Shown: positions 47,279 through 56,055, counted from the stretch's first letter. The stretch: DNA of 64,000 nt from Xanthomonas floridensis (GCF_001642575.1 NZ_LXNG01000001.1:1-64000), one strand, 5' to 3'. The notes: generated by a model not told the origin, from the sequence alone. Numbers and translations: made by a program.

Positions 47279-48490
47279 ATGACGCACACCATGTCGCGCT
47301 TGGGCGCGATGATGTTTCTGCAGTTCTTCATCTGGGGGGCATGGTTCGTGACGCTGGGCACGTACCTGGTGCAGGGCCCCTTGCAGGCCAGTGCGAGCCA
47401 GGTGGCAACCGCCTTCCTCAGCCAGTCCATCGGCGCCATCCTGGCGCCATTCCTGGTGGGCCTGGTTGCGGATCGCTACTTCGCCGCGCAGCGCATCCTG
47501 GCGGTGCTGCACCTCGCCGGCGCGGTGCTCATGTGGATGGCGTCCACGGCGACGAGCTTCGGCATGTTCTCCGCCTGCGTCATGGCCTACATGCTGCTGT
47601 TCATGCCGACGCTGGCGCTGGCCAACAGCGTGGCGATGCGGCACATGCAATCGCCTGAAAAACAGTTCCCGCCCGTGCGGATGGCCGGCAGCGTCGGCTG
47701 GATCGTGGCGGGTGTCTTGATCGGCTGGCTGGGCTGGGAACAGGCGCACCGGCTCGAACTGACGTTCCGGATGGCGGCGCTGGCATCGTTGGCCCTGGGC
47801 CTGTATGCCTTCACCCTGCCACACACGCCGCCGCTGGCGCGGCAGCGCGACGCCGGGCTGGGGGAGATCCTGGGACTGGACGCGCTGCGGCTGCTGAAGT
47901 CGCGCTCCTATCTGGTGTTCTTCCTTGCATCCATCGCCATCTGCATCCCGCTGGCGTTCTACTACAACTTCACCAACCCTTATCTCAACGCTCTGGGCGT
48001 GCGCGGCGCGGCCGGCCTGCAGTCGCTGGGCCAGGTGTCCGAAGTGCTGCTGATGCTGGCCATGCCGTTCCTGTTCGTGCGGCTGGGGGTCAAGACGATG
48101 CTGGCGCTGGGCATGGCGGCGTGGGTGCTGCGCTATGCGATGTTCGCCTTCGGCGATGCGGGCAGCGGCTTTTCCCTGCTGGTCATCGGCATCGTGCTGC
48201 ATGGCATCTGCTACGACTTCTTCTTCGTCACTGGCCAGATCTACACCGATGCGCACGCCGGCCCGGCGGCGCGCAGCAGCGCGCAAGGTTTCATCACCCT
48301 GGCCACGTACGGGGTAGGCATGTTGATCGGCACGTTCCTGTCCGGCGCAGTGGTGGAGCACTACACCACGGCGGCCGGTCCTGACTGGCAGCAGATCTGG
48401 CTGTTCCCCGCAGGCGTGGCGCTGGTCGTGCTGGTCGCTTTCCTGCTGCTGTTCCGCGACCGGCCGGTCGCAGCCCCTTCCACGCGCTGA
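47279..48490 (+). CDS. MFS transporter (NupG/nucleoside:H+ symporter-like)
   Basis: The 403-residue product has 12 hydrophobic segments, with a first helix MMFLQFFIWGAWFVTLGTYL typical of the NHS family (NupG, YegT) and a large central loop. It imports a nucleoside or sugar with protons; in this cluster it is expected to bring in 3-keto-sugars or the parent glycoside. It begins 19 bases after the isomerase gene. Confidence 0.85.
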   Translation: MTHTMSRLGAMMFLQFFIWGAWFVTLGTYLVQGPLQASASQVATAFLSQSIGAILAPFLVGLVADRYFAAQRILAVLHLAGAVLMWMASTATSFGMFSACVMAYMLLFMPTLALANSVAMRHMQSPEKQFPPVRMAGSVGWIVAGVLIGWLGWEQAHRLELTFRMAALASLALGLYAFTLPHTPPLARQRDAGLGEILGLDALRLLKSRSYLVFFLASIAICIPLAFYYNFTNPYLNALGVRGAAGLQSLGQVSEVLLMLAMPFLFVRLGVKTMLALGMAAWVLRYAMFAFGDAGSGFSLLVIGIVLHGICYDFFFVTGQIYTDAHAGPAARSSAQGFITLATYGVGMLIGTFLSGAVVEHYTTAAGPDWQQIWLFPAGVALVVLVAFLLLFRDRPVAAPSTR

Positions 48491-48500
48491 GGCCCATTCG

Positions 48501-49625
48501 ATGAGCAAGCTTGGAATCGCCATTGTCGGTACGGGCATGATCGGCGCCGTGCATCGTCGCGCGGCGCTGCTGGCCGGTGCGCAAGTCTGCGGCATCGCCG
48601 CCTCCTCCCCGCAACGCGCACGCGACGTGGCGCAGTCCTGGAATGTGCCGCGCGCGTATCGCGACATCGAAGAGGTGGTCGCCGATCCGCAGGTGCAGGT
48701 GGTGCACGTGTGCACGCCCAACCATCTGCACCGCGCCATGGCGCAGGCGGCGCTCGAAGCCGGCAAGCACGTGATCTGCGAGAAGCCGCTGGCCACGACG
48801 CTGGAGGATGCCCGCGCGTTGGCGGCCCTGGCCCACTCCACCGGACTGGTTGCCACGGTCCCCTTCGTCTACCGCTACCACCCGGTGGTCCGCGAGGCAC
48901 GCGCGCGCATCGCGCAGGGCGACCTGGGGCCGCTGCGCCTGATCCACGGCAGCTATCTGCAGGACTGGCTATTGGATCCTGCCAGCAACAACTGGCGCGT
49001 GGACCCGGCGCTGGGCGGCGCATCGCGCGTATTCGCCGACATCGGCTCGCACTGGTGCGACCTGGTGGAATGGGTTGGCGGCGAGCGCTTCGTCGAGGTC
49101 AGCGCAGCCTTCGCGACCGTGATCGCCGAGCGCGGCGCACTCACCGGGCAGAGCTTCAGCACGCCGACGGCGGGCGGCGCGCTGCAGGCGGTGGCGAGCG
49201 AGGACGTGGCTGCGGCGATGTTCAGAACCGGCGCAGGGACGCTGGCCTCGTTGACGGTGAGCCAGGTGTCGGCCGGGCGCCGTAATCGCCTCTGGTTCGA
49301 AATCGACGGCGCCAGGGCCAGCGTGGCGTTCAACCAGGAGGATGCCGAACGGCTGTGGATCGGCCTGCCCGACCAGCGCGAGGAAATCTTCGTGCGCGGC
49401 CCGGGGGCCGGCAGTGCCGAACAACGCCGGCTGTCGACGTTGCCGGCCGGGCATGCGCAGGGCTACGGCGATTGCTTCGAGGCGTTCGTCGCCGACACCT
49501 ATCGCGCCATCGAAGGCGAGCGGCCGGAAGGCTTGCCGACCTTCGAGGACGGGGTGCGCTCGGCGCTGATCGTCGATCGCGTCATCACATCGGCCAGAAC
49601 ACGTGGCTGGACATCCATCGATTGA
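48501..49625 (+). CDS. Gfo/Idh/MocA-family oxidoreductase
   Basis: The 374-residue product has the NAD-binding motif LGIAIVGTGMIGAVHRRAALL and the substrate lysine of the family in HVICEKPLATTLEDA. The C-terminal domain has SRVFADIGSHWCDLVEWVGG, with a histidine that usually takes part in catalysis. In 3-keto-glycoside pathways such enzymes interconvert 3-keto and 3-hydroxy sugars in the cytoplasm. It sits between the transporter and the exported isomerase, 10 and 16 bases from them. Confidence 0.9.
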   Translation: MSKLGIAIVGTGMIGAVHRRAALLAGAQVCGIAASSPQRARDVAQSWNVPRAYRDIEEVVADPQVQVVHVCTPNHLHRAMAQAALEAGKHVICEKPLATTLEDARALAALAHSTGLVATVPFVYRYHPVVREARARIAQGDLGPLRLIHGSYLQDWLLDPASNNWRVDPALGGASRVFADIGSHWCDLVEWVGGERFVEVSAAFATVIAERGALTGQSFSTPTAGGALQAVASEDVAAAMFRTGAGTLASLTVSQVSAGRRNRLWFEIDGARASVAFNQEDAERLWIGLPDQREEIFVRGPGAGSAEQRRLSTLPAGHAQGYGDCFEAFVADTYRAIEGERPEGLPTFEDGVRSALIVDRVITSARTRGWTSID

Positions 49626-49641
49626 ATCCCGGGAGGACTTT

Positions 49642-50499
49642 ATGATGAATCTGCCTATACGCAGGACCGCGACCCTCGCCCTGCTGCTGCTCGTCGCCCT
49701 GCCCGCCTTCGCACGCGACGCCGCCGGCCCGCAACAGCCCATTGCGGTGCAGATGTACACGCTGCGCAACGCCGGCTCGCTCGATCAACAGCTGAAGATC
49801 GTCCACGACGCGGGCGTGGCCGCGGTGGAAACGGTCGGCACACAGAACGTCAGCGCTGCCGAACTCAAGCAGCTGCTGGACAGGTACTCGATCAAGGCGA
49901 TCTCCTCGCACGTGCAACTGGCCGAGCTGCGCAAGGACCTGGACGGCGTGATGGCGTTCAACCGCTCGATCGGCAACACGACCCTGGTGGTGCCTTACCT
50001 GGACGCGAAGGACCGGCCGACCGATGCCGCGGGCTGGACCGCATTGGGGCGGGAACTGGGCCAGATCGCCAAGCGGACACAGGCCAAGGGCATGCGCCTG
50101 GCCTACCACAACCACGACTTCGAACTGGTCGACTTCAATGGCAAGACCGGGCTGGAGCTGCTGTTCGCAGCCGCCGGCCCTGATCTACAGACCGAGCTGG
50201 ACCTGGCCTGGGTCGCACGCGCGGGCTACGACCCGGCGGCGATGCTGGGCAAGTTCAAGGGCCGCATGTTCGCAGTCCACGCCAAGGACAATGCGCCGAA
50301 AGGCCAGGCCAAGGACGAAGGCGGCTTCGCCGCCGTGGGCCGGGGCGTGCTGGACTGGAACGCGATCCTGCCTGCGGCGGCCGATGCCGGCGTACGCTGG
50401 TACATCGTCGAACACGACCGTCCGCGCGATCCGGCCGCCGTCATCCAGACCGGAGCCGATTACCTGCGTCAGCACCTGCCCGCCAGCACGCATCGCTAG
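49642..50499 (+). CDS. Exported sugar phosphate isomerase/epimerase-like protein
   Basis: The 285-residue product is a TIM-barrel isomerase with a clear Sec signal (MMNLPIRRTATLALLLLVALPAFA) cleaved before RDAAG. Core motifs are EDLA-equivalent YHNHDFELVDFNGKTG, TELDLAWVARAGYDPA and FAVHAKDNAPKGQ. GGAGG lies upstream of the ATG. Isomerases of this family normally act in the cytoplasm; an exported one suggests that the keto-sugar is rearranged in the periplasm before uptake. Confidence 0.85.
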   Translation: MMNLPIRRTATLALLLLVALPAFARDAAGPQQPIAVQMYTLRNAGSLDQQLKIVHDAGVAAVETVGTQNVSAAELKQLLDRYSIKAISSHVQLAELRKDLDGVMAFNRSIGNTTLVVPYLDAKDRPTDAAGWTALGRELGQIAKRTQAKGMRLAYHNHDFELVDFNGKTGLELLFAAAGPDLQTELDLAWVARAGYDPAAMLGKFKGRMFAVHAKDNAPKGQAKDEGGFAAVGRGVLDWNAILPAAADAGVRWYIVEHDRPRDPAAVIQTGADYLRQHLPASTHR

Positions 50500-50517
50500 C
50501 ACGCAAAGGAGCCTGGT

Positions 50518-50814
50518 TTGAAAACGATCCTGACAATGGCCGTGGCGCTGCTGGGGGCGACGCTTGCGACCACGGCGTGGTCCAAGGACGACCCGACGGC
50601 CGGCGCGCAGCTGTACGCAACACACTGCACCGCCTGCCACGGCGCAACGCGCGCAGGCGTCCCGCCCACGTTTCCGGCGCTCACCGACGTGGGCACGCGG
50701 CTGCAACCCGCGCAGATCAAGGAGAAGATCGTCAAGGGCGGCGGGCTGATGCCGCCCTTCCCTCAGCTGTCGCAACAGGATGTCGACAACCTCGCCAGCT
50801 TCCTGGCGCACTAG
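50518..50814 (+). CDS. Mono-haem cytochrome c
   Basis: This 98-residue periplasmic electron carrier has a signal sequence (LTMAVALLGATLATTAWS), the haem-binding CTACH (C37, C40, H41) and the distal methionine M78 in GGGLMPPFPQLS. It is encoded at the end of the rightward operon, not beside the dehydrogenase, yet shares its likely operator control. I infer that it takes electrons from the GMC dehydrogenase. It starts with TTG at 50518 after AAAGGAG. Confidence 0.88.
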   Translation: MKTILTMAVALLGATLATTAWSKDDPTAGAQLYATHCTACHGATRAGVPPTFPALTDVGTRLQPAQIKEKIVKGGGLMPPFPQLSQQDVDNLASFLAH

Positions 50815-50844
50815 GGCGTGCCATCGATGCCCGAGCAGTTCGCG

Positions 50845-50910
50845 TTGGGTGTGTCAGATTGCCAGTCAGGTCACGCCGCGTGGCGCCGGCTGGTGGCCTG
50901 ACACGCCCAA
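50845..50910. terminator. Inverted repeat between the converging operons (bidirectional terminator candidate)
   Basis: TTGGGTGTGTCAG (50845-50857) pairs with CTGACACGCCCAA (50898-50910), 12 of 13 positions, with a 40-base loop that can fold further. It lies between the stop codons of the rightward cytochrome gene and the leftward hydrolase gene. There is no T tract. Confidence 0.45.
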
Positions 50911-51071
50911 TCCGCAGATCGGCTCTTGCGCGCCTGGTGCTACGCCATCGTCCCAGCCGCAGCCGCCACACATGCGCGCGCTTCACGCCTGCGTGCAGGC
51001 GCAAGAGCGGCGCGATCTGTGCGGGGATTGATGAAACGCCCCCCGATGCCGGCGGCAGCGTCGCACCGGCG

Positions 51072-51815
51072 CTACAGCGCGCGTACCCAGATGTTGCGGT
51101 AGCTGACCTTGGAATCATGCTCCTGCAGCAAGATCGGCGCGCACCCATGCGGTGCATACGACGGCGCGCCGATGTATTCGGTCTTGCCCGCCACGACGGT
51201 GTCGTTCTGCACCAGCACGCCGTTGTGCAGCACGGTCATGCGCGCGGGCGACGCGAGCCCGCCCCCCTGCGAGAAGCGCGGCGCCTTCCAGATGATGTCG
51301 TAGGCCTGCCACTGACCCGGCGCACGCGAGGCGTTCACCAGCGGAATGGCCTGCTTGTAGATCGCACCGGCCTGGCCATTGGGATAGGTCGGATTGTTGT
51401 CACTGTCGAGCACCTGCAGCTCATACAGTTCCTGCAGGAAGATGCCGCTGTTCCCCCGCTGCTGGCCTTCGAACCCCCGCGTCCCGGTGGGCGTGCGCCA
51501 TTCGACATGCAGCTGGATGTCGCAGAAGCGCTGCTTGGTGCGGATGCCCTTGCTGCCCGGGACCACGGTTAGCGCGCCGTCGGCAACGCTCCAGGGCGCC
51601 CGCCCGCCCTGCTCCGACTCCCACGCCGAGAGATCCCTGCCATCGAACAGCACGATCGCGTCGGAGGGCGCGCCGCCCGGGGGCGTGGCCACGGTCGCGG
51701 GGACGGGCGTCCACACCTCTGTCCTGGCCGGATCGCGCGACGGATCGCCGCTGGTCTGCGCGAACGCAGGCGCCGCGGCCAACAGGCAGGCCGCCATCAG
51801 CAGGGCTCTGGTCAT
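51072..51815 (-). CDS. DUF1080 family protein (3-keto-disaccharide hydrolase)
   Basis: The 247-residue product has a Sec signal (ALLMAACLLAAAPAFA) and one DUF1080 domain (concanavalin-like fold): IVLFDGRDLSAWES, the aromatic RTPTGTRGFEGQQRGNSGIFL and the C-terminal VSYRNIWVRAL. Pfam names the family 3-keto-disaccharide hydrolase; members cleave 3-keto-glycosides. It is the last gene of the leftward operon, 44 bases after the small subunit, and should act in the periplasm on the product of the GMC enzyme. The start at 51815 is chosen because it gives the clean signal peptide. Confidence 0.88.
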   Translation of the reverse strand: MTRALLMAACLLAAAPAFAQTSGDPSRDPARTEVWTPVPATVATPPGGAPSDAIVLFDGRDLSAWESEQGGRAPWSVADGALTVVPGSKGIRTKQRFCDIQLHVEWRTPTGTRGFEGQQRGNSGIFLQELYELQVLDSDNNPTYPNGQAGAIYKQAIPLVNASRAPGQWQAYDIIWKAPRFSQGGGLASPARMTVLHNGVLVQNDTVVAGKTEYIGAPSYAPHGCAPILLQEHDSKVSYRNIWVRAL

Positions 51816-51859
51816 GGTGTTCCCGAGGAAGTGGGGCATGAGCGGCGCGTTGCGGTCCA

Positions 51860-52435
51860 TCAGTTGGTCGCCCAGGCAGGCGTACCCGGGACATAGGCCA
51901 TGTCGCCGTCGTAGCGGCCCGGCACGGCGACGTAGCGCAGCACGTCGGTGGCTGCGACCTTCGAGCTGAAGAAGCTGAAGATGGCCAGTTGCTTGATCAT
52001 CGTGAAGTAGTGCGGCATTGCTTTCGCCTTTTCGGCGGTGCCGATATCGGTGGTTTCGACAGCGTGTTTCCTGGCTTCCGCATCCAGCGCGCGCAGCAGC
52101 TCGGTGCGCGCCTGCGGCGCGAGCGACACGAATCGGCCGCCAGCGCGTTTGTCGATCTCGCGCAGGCCGGCGCGGAACGTGGCCTGCTGCCGGGCGGTAT
52201 AGCAATCGGTGACGAAGTGCGCCATGAACGCGCCGGCGCCGGCATCTTTGGCCCCCGGCGTTTTGGTCCGCGGCAGGATGGTCTCGGCGATCTCGTCCAG
52301 CGTGCCGACCTCGGCGGCGGAGAAGATGGTCTTCGCCCCCTCGGCCGGCGCCTGTGCCTGGCCCAGCGCGGGCAGACCGATCATGGCTGCCCCCGTGGCG
52401 GCGACGATCATCTTCAGCAGGTCGCGGCGTTCCAT
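51860..52435 (-). CDS. Gluconate 2-dehydrogenase subunit 3-like small subunit (Tat-exported)
   Basis: This 191-residue partner of the GMC dehydrogenase has a Tat signal (MERRDLLKMIVAATGAAM) and the family motif TLDEIAETILPRTKTPGAKDAGAGAF. In Burkholderia FAD-glucose dehydrogenase the equivalent gamma subunit carries the catalytic subunit out through Tat. Its ATG overlaps the stop of the GMC gene (TGATG). It is encoded between that gene and the hydrolase gene. Confidence 0.9.
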   Translation of the reverse strand: MERRDLLKMIVAATGAAMIGLPALGQAQAPAEGAKTIFSAAEVGTLDEIAETILPRTKTPGAKDAGAGAFMAHFVTDCYTARQQATFRAGLREIDKRAGGRFVSLAPQARTELLRALDAEARKHAVETTDIGTAEKAKAMPHYFTMIKQLAIFSFFSSKVAATDVLRYVAVPGRYDGDMAYVPGTPAWATN

Positions 52436-54120
52436 CACAGGTTCCCCGCTTTCAGTTCGCGCACCGCATGGTCCGCCGCGCGTGCCGTCAGCGCCATGTA
52501 GGTCAGCGAGGGATTGACGCAGGCGCTGGAGGTCATGCAGGCACCGTCAGTTACGTAGACGTTCGGCGCGTCCCAGACCTGGTTGTGCTGGTTCAGCACG
52601 GAATTCTTGCGGTCGCGGCCCATGCGCGCGGTGCCCATCTCATGGATGCCCTTGCCCGGCGCATAGTCGTCATCGTGCATCTGCACGTCCTTGACGCCGG
52701 CGGCCTCGAACATCTCGGCGGCATCGGCTGCCATGTCCTTGCGCATGGCTTTTTCGTTTGCGCGCAGGGATACATCCATCGCCAGCACCGGCAGCCCCCA
52801 TTTGTCCTTGCGCTGCGCATCCAGGCGAATCGTATTGTCGTGGTGTGGCAGCATTTCGCCGAATCCGGTCATGCCGATACGCCAATCGCCCGGCTGCGTC
52901 AGCGCATCCTTCAGGTCGGCGCCGATGTTCAGCTCGGCGATCTCACGCGACCATCCGGTGCGGCTGGCGCCGCCCTGATAGCCGAATCCGCGCAGGTAGC
53001 CGCGCTTGTCCGCGGCGACATTGCGGAAACGGGGAATGTAGAACCCGCACGGGCGACGGCCGAAGTAGTACTTGTCTTCATAGCCCTCGACCCGGCCGGA
53101 GGCGCCCGCGCCGAAATGATGGTCCATCACGTTGTGCCCAAGCTCGCCGGACGAAGACCCCAGCCCACCCTCCCAGACATCGGTGGCCGAGTTCATCAGC
53201 AGCCAGGTCGAGTTGAAGGAGGACGCGTTGAGGAAGATCACGTTAGCCGTGTACTGATAGGTCTGCCCGCTCTCGGCATCGATGATCTCCACGCCCCGCG
53301 CACGCTTGCGGTCCTTGTCGTAGAGCACTTCCTTGACGATCGAGAACGGCCGCAAGGTCAGGTTGCCGGTCTTCATGGCCGCCGGCAGCGTCGCCGCCTG
53401 GGTCGAGAAGTAGGCGCCGAACGGACAGCCCAGGATGCATTTGTTGCGATACTGGCAGTTGACGCGGCCCTGCTCGGGCATCGGCTGGGTGATGTTGGCG
53501 GTGCGCGAGTGGATCAGGTGCCTGGTTCCGCCAAAGGCCTTCTTGATCCGCGCAGCCACGTCCTTTTCGACGATGTTCAACGGGATCGGCGGCAGGAACT
53601 GGCCATCGGGCAACACGTCCAGGCCCTCGCGCGTGCCGGCGATGCCGGCGAATTTCTCCACATAGTCGTACCAGGGTGCGATGTCGGCGTAGCGAATTGG
53701 CCAATCGGTGGCGATGCCGTCCTTGAGGTTGGCCTGGAAATCCAGGTCCGACAGGCGATAGCTCTGCCGCCCCCACAGCAGCGAGCGACCGCCCACGTGA
53801 TAGCCGCGGAACCAATCGAATCGCTTGATCTCGGTGTAGGGCGATTCCTTTTCGTTGGCCCACATGCCCTGCAGGTTTTCGACCAGGGCGTAGTCGCGCT
53901 TCAACACCGGATAATCGGCCTTCATCGCCTGGGTCGGCCGGTTGTAGTGCGGGAAATCCCACACTTCCTTCATCGCATTGACGTAGTCCTTGACGTGCTC
54001 GATGTTGCGCCCGCGTTCCAGCATCAGGACCTTGAGGCCTTTTTCGGTCAGCTCTTTCGCCGCCCAACCGCCACTGATTCCCGAACCGACGACGATGGCG
54101 TCGTAGTGATTGTCTGCCAT
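52435..54120 (-). CDS. GMC-family glycoside 3-dehydrogenase catalytic subunit with iron-sulphur motif
   Basis: The 561-residue FAD enzyme has the Rossmann GSGISGGWAAKELTEKG (residues 12 on), ribose-binding E35 and a substrate-domain HEMGTARMG loop. C222-x5-C228-x3-C232 (NCQYRNKCILGC) matches the three ligands of the [3Fe-4S] cluster in Burkholderia FAD-dependent glucose dehydrogenase. No signal peptide is present; export is expected with the Tat small subunit. It should oxidise C3 of a glucoside, handing electrons to the cytochrome c. The substrate is inferred from cluster content, since LacA-type glucoside 3-dehydrogenases have this composition. Confidence 0.93.
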   Translation of the reverse strand: MADNHYDAIVVGSGISGGWAAKELTEKGLKVLMLERGRNIEHVKDYVNAMKEVWDFPHYNRPTQAMKADYPVLKRDYALVENLQGMWANEKESPYTEIKRFDWFRGYHVGGRSLLWGRQSYRLSDLDFQANLKDGIATDWPIRYADIAPWYDYVEKFAGIAGTREGLDVLPDGQFLPPIPLNIVEKDVAARIKKAFGGTRHLIHSRTANITQPMPEQGRVNCQYRNKCILGCPFGAYFSTQAATLPAAMKTGNLTLRPFSIVKEVLYDKDRKRARGVEIIDAESGQTYQYTANVIFLNASSFNSTWLLMNSATDVWEGGLGSSSGELGHNVMDHHFGAGASGRVEGYEDKYYFGRRPCGFYIPRFRNVAADKRGYLRGFGYQGGASRTGWSREIAELNIGADLKDALTQPGDWRIGMTGFGEMLPHHDNTIRLDAQRKDKWGLPVLAMDVSLRANEKAMRKDMAADAAEMFEAAGVKDVQMHDDDYAPGKGIHEMGTARMGRDRKNSVLNQHNQVWDAPNVYVTDGACMTSSACVNPSLTYMALTARAADHAVRELKAGNL

Positions 54121-54150
54121 GGATTCTGCTTCACCTGGGTAGATAGCGTT

Positions 54151-55047
54151 TCAGACGTCGCACAGGCGGATCGCCTCGCGCAGCGAGCCGACGGGATCGG
54201 GCGCGGTAGGAATGAATTCCTGCGCCAGATAGCCGTCGAAACCGGTATCGCCGATTGCGCGACAGATGGCGGGATAGTGGAGTTCCTGAGCGTCTCCAAT
54301 CTCGTGCCGACCAGGCACGCCCGCGGTGTGGTAATGCTTGAAGCATGCGTGATGCTTGCCGATGGTGGCGATGATGTCGCCCTCCATGATCTGCATGTGG
54401 TAGATGTCGTACAGCAGGCCGAAATGCTCAGAGCCAATCCGCCGGCACAGTTCGACGCCCCATGCCGAGTGGTCGCAGAGATAGTCCGGGTGATCGACCT
54501 TGGAGTTCAGCAATTCCATCACCAGCACGACGCCGCGTTTCTCGGCATGTCCGAGAATGCGCTTGAGTCCCGCTTCGGCATGGTCCATTCCGTCCTGGGG
54601 ATCCATGCCATTCCGGTTGCCGGAAAAACAGATGAGGTTGCGATAGCCGGCATCGGCCACCAGGTCGATGTGCCGCGTGTAGCGCTCGACCAGCTGGTCG
54701 TGGAACTGGCGTCCGGCGAACCCTTTGTCCAGGCCCATCTCCGCGCCGTTGCACATCGCGCTGTACACGCCGTTGGCCTTTAACGTAGGCCAATCCGCCG
54801 GGCCGACCAGATCGATGGCGGCGAATCCAAGCTGTTTTACCGTCTTGCACAGCTGGGCGATCGACTGCTGCGGAAACGTCCAGCGGGCCACGGAATGCTT
54901 CAGCTTGCCCGTGCGCGGCGTGGCAGCGGCAAGCGCAGGCAGCACGCCCGAAACGCTGAAGCCAAGGCTCCCGGCGACACCCAAGCGCAGCGCATCTCGC
55001 CTCGTGAACCCCGCAGCCGGAACCGGCCCGTTCGATTGCATAGACAT
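54151..55047 (-). CDS. Tat-exported sugar phosphate isomerase/epimerase-like protein
   Basis: This 298-residue TIM-barrel protein of the hydroxypyruvate isomerase group has an N-terminal Tat signal (GFTRRDALRLGVAGSLG). Metal-binding motifs are VLVMELLNSKVDHPDY, GLLYDIYHMQIMEGD and HYHTAGVPGRHEIGD; LAQEFIPT closes the barrel. It is the first gene of the leftward operon, and the copy 2 operator lies 49 bases upstream. The start at 55047 has GGAGG eleven bases before it; 55041 is an alternative. It probably acts on keto-sugars in the periplasm. Confidence 0.88.
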   Translation of the reverse strand: MSMQSNGPVPAAGFTRRDALRLGVAGSLGFSVSGVLPALAAATPRTGKLKHSVARWTFPQQSIAQLCKTVKQLGFAAIDLVGPADWPTLKANGVYSAMCNGAEMGLDKGFAGRQFHDQLVERYTRHIDLVADAGYRNLICFSGNRNGMDPQDGMDHAEAGLKRILGHAEKRGVVLVMELLNSKVDHPDYLCDHSAWGVELCRRIGSEHFGLLYDIYHMQIMEGDIIATIGKHHACFKHYHTAGVPGRHEIGDAQELHYPAICRAIGDTGFDGYLAQEFIPTAPDPVGSLREAIRLCDV

Positions 55048-55095
55048 TCGTTTTCCGGCCTCCCAACCGGTCTCAAATGCTGAGGGTTTGCCTCG

Positions 55096-55110
55096 ATTCA
55101 ATCGATTGCA
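55096..55110. promoter_or_regulatory. Putative LacI operator, copy 2
   Basis: It is the same 15 bases, ATTCAATCGATTGCA, as at 46177, including the palindrome CAATCGATTG. It stands 49 bases upstream of the Tat-exported isomerase start, where it could block the promoter of the leftward operon. Confidence 0.82.
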
Positions 55111-56055
55111 CCATAGAGGAGGGAATTGTGTCTTTGCAAGACGCAGTGCACGAAAGCCCGGGAGCCAGCCACATTGGCTGTTGCGTCCGTTACGCCGTTA
55201 CGCCGTTACGCCTGTTGCTCCTGTTGCTCCTGTTGCTCCTGTTGCTCCTGTCGCGCCTGGTGCTGACGGTGATGGAGCGTCAGGCAACGCAGGAACGCGG
55301 ACTGCCCGGTGTACAGCGGAATGTGGGCATCCGTGAACCATGGCTCCCCATGCAAGCCAAGCGTGGCGACATGCCGGCGCAACCGTCGTTCTCCTCGAAG
55401 CCATGGCACTGCTGCGTGGATGATCCATGGGCCAGTTCGACAACGCGCGTCGGGCCTCTCCGCCACCTCGGCCAGGCGCATTCACACACGTGACCCGTTA
55501 CGGCCGGACTGACCCTCGCCGTGAGCGCCAGCATGGGCCCGACACGAAAGACCACGCCAGATCGTTGCTTGAGCCAACCGCTCGCGATGCCACGCCGACG
55601 CCCCGCGAAGGCACGAACACAGAGGCAATGCCGCTTGCCGCCACGATTCGGTTTAAACGTTTCCCGTTGTGGGAAGGACGATGGCGATGCCTGCAATCGA
55701 CCGCTATCGTCTGGCCGCGACCTGCGTTGGGGTACAGGACGCGACCTCGCACTCAGGATTCGCCGTGCCGCTCGAGCGATTGTCCTGGCACGCGAGGCAG
55801 TATCGACGACGCCCACCGGAGCGAACTCTTCCGCGCCCAGCTACCCGATCGCGCCAAGGTCGAGGCGGGCGTTGTAACCAACCGCAAAGGCGGCCGCAGC
55901 GAATCGATCGGAACCTTTCCTTCGATCGACACGTGATACGACGTCGATCGGCCAACAGCCGCATCGCCCCATCCCACCGAAGCGGCGCACGCCGTAGTCT
56001 TCCCAGCTGTCCTTCGACGAGAACGACGTTACACAGGCAGGCCAGCACCATCGAG
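55111..56055. other. Gene-free region with two short tandem repeats
   Basis: No gene is supported in these 945 bases. Unit GTTACGCC occurs three times (55189-55212) and is followed directly by CCTGTTGCT four times (55211-55246) and one decayed copy. Weak minus-strand open stretches near 55753-55977 are not recognised and lack a ribosome-binding site. Confidence 0.6.
55189..55246. repeat. Adjacent 8-bp (x3) and 9-bp (x4) tandem repeats
   Basis: GTTACGCC x3 and CCTGTTGCT x4 abut each other, all copies perfect. The 9-base unit would not shift any reading frame if it lay in a gene, but no gene spans it. Confidence 0.85.

Noticed and set aside
52354..54783. Plus-strand frame of 809 codons opposite the GMC dehydrogenase
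   Set aside because: It is the longest frame of the region but purely a shadow; it has no signal or domain and the minus strand has all GMC motifs.
55753..55977. Minus-strand frame of 74 codons in the gap before ssb
   Set aside because: It has no ribosome-binding site, family or signal, and overlapping frames are equally open. It could be a pseudogene fragment but nothing proves it.
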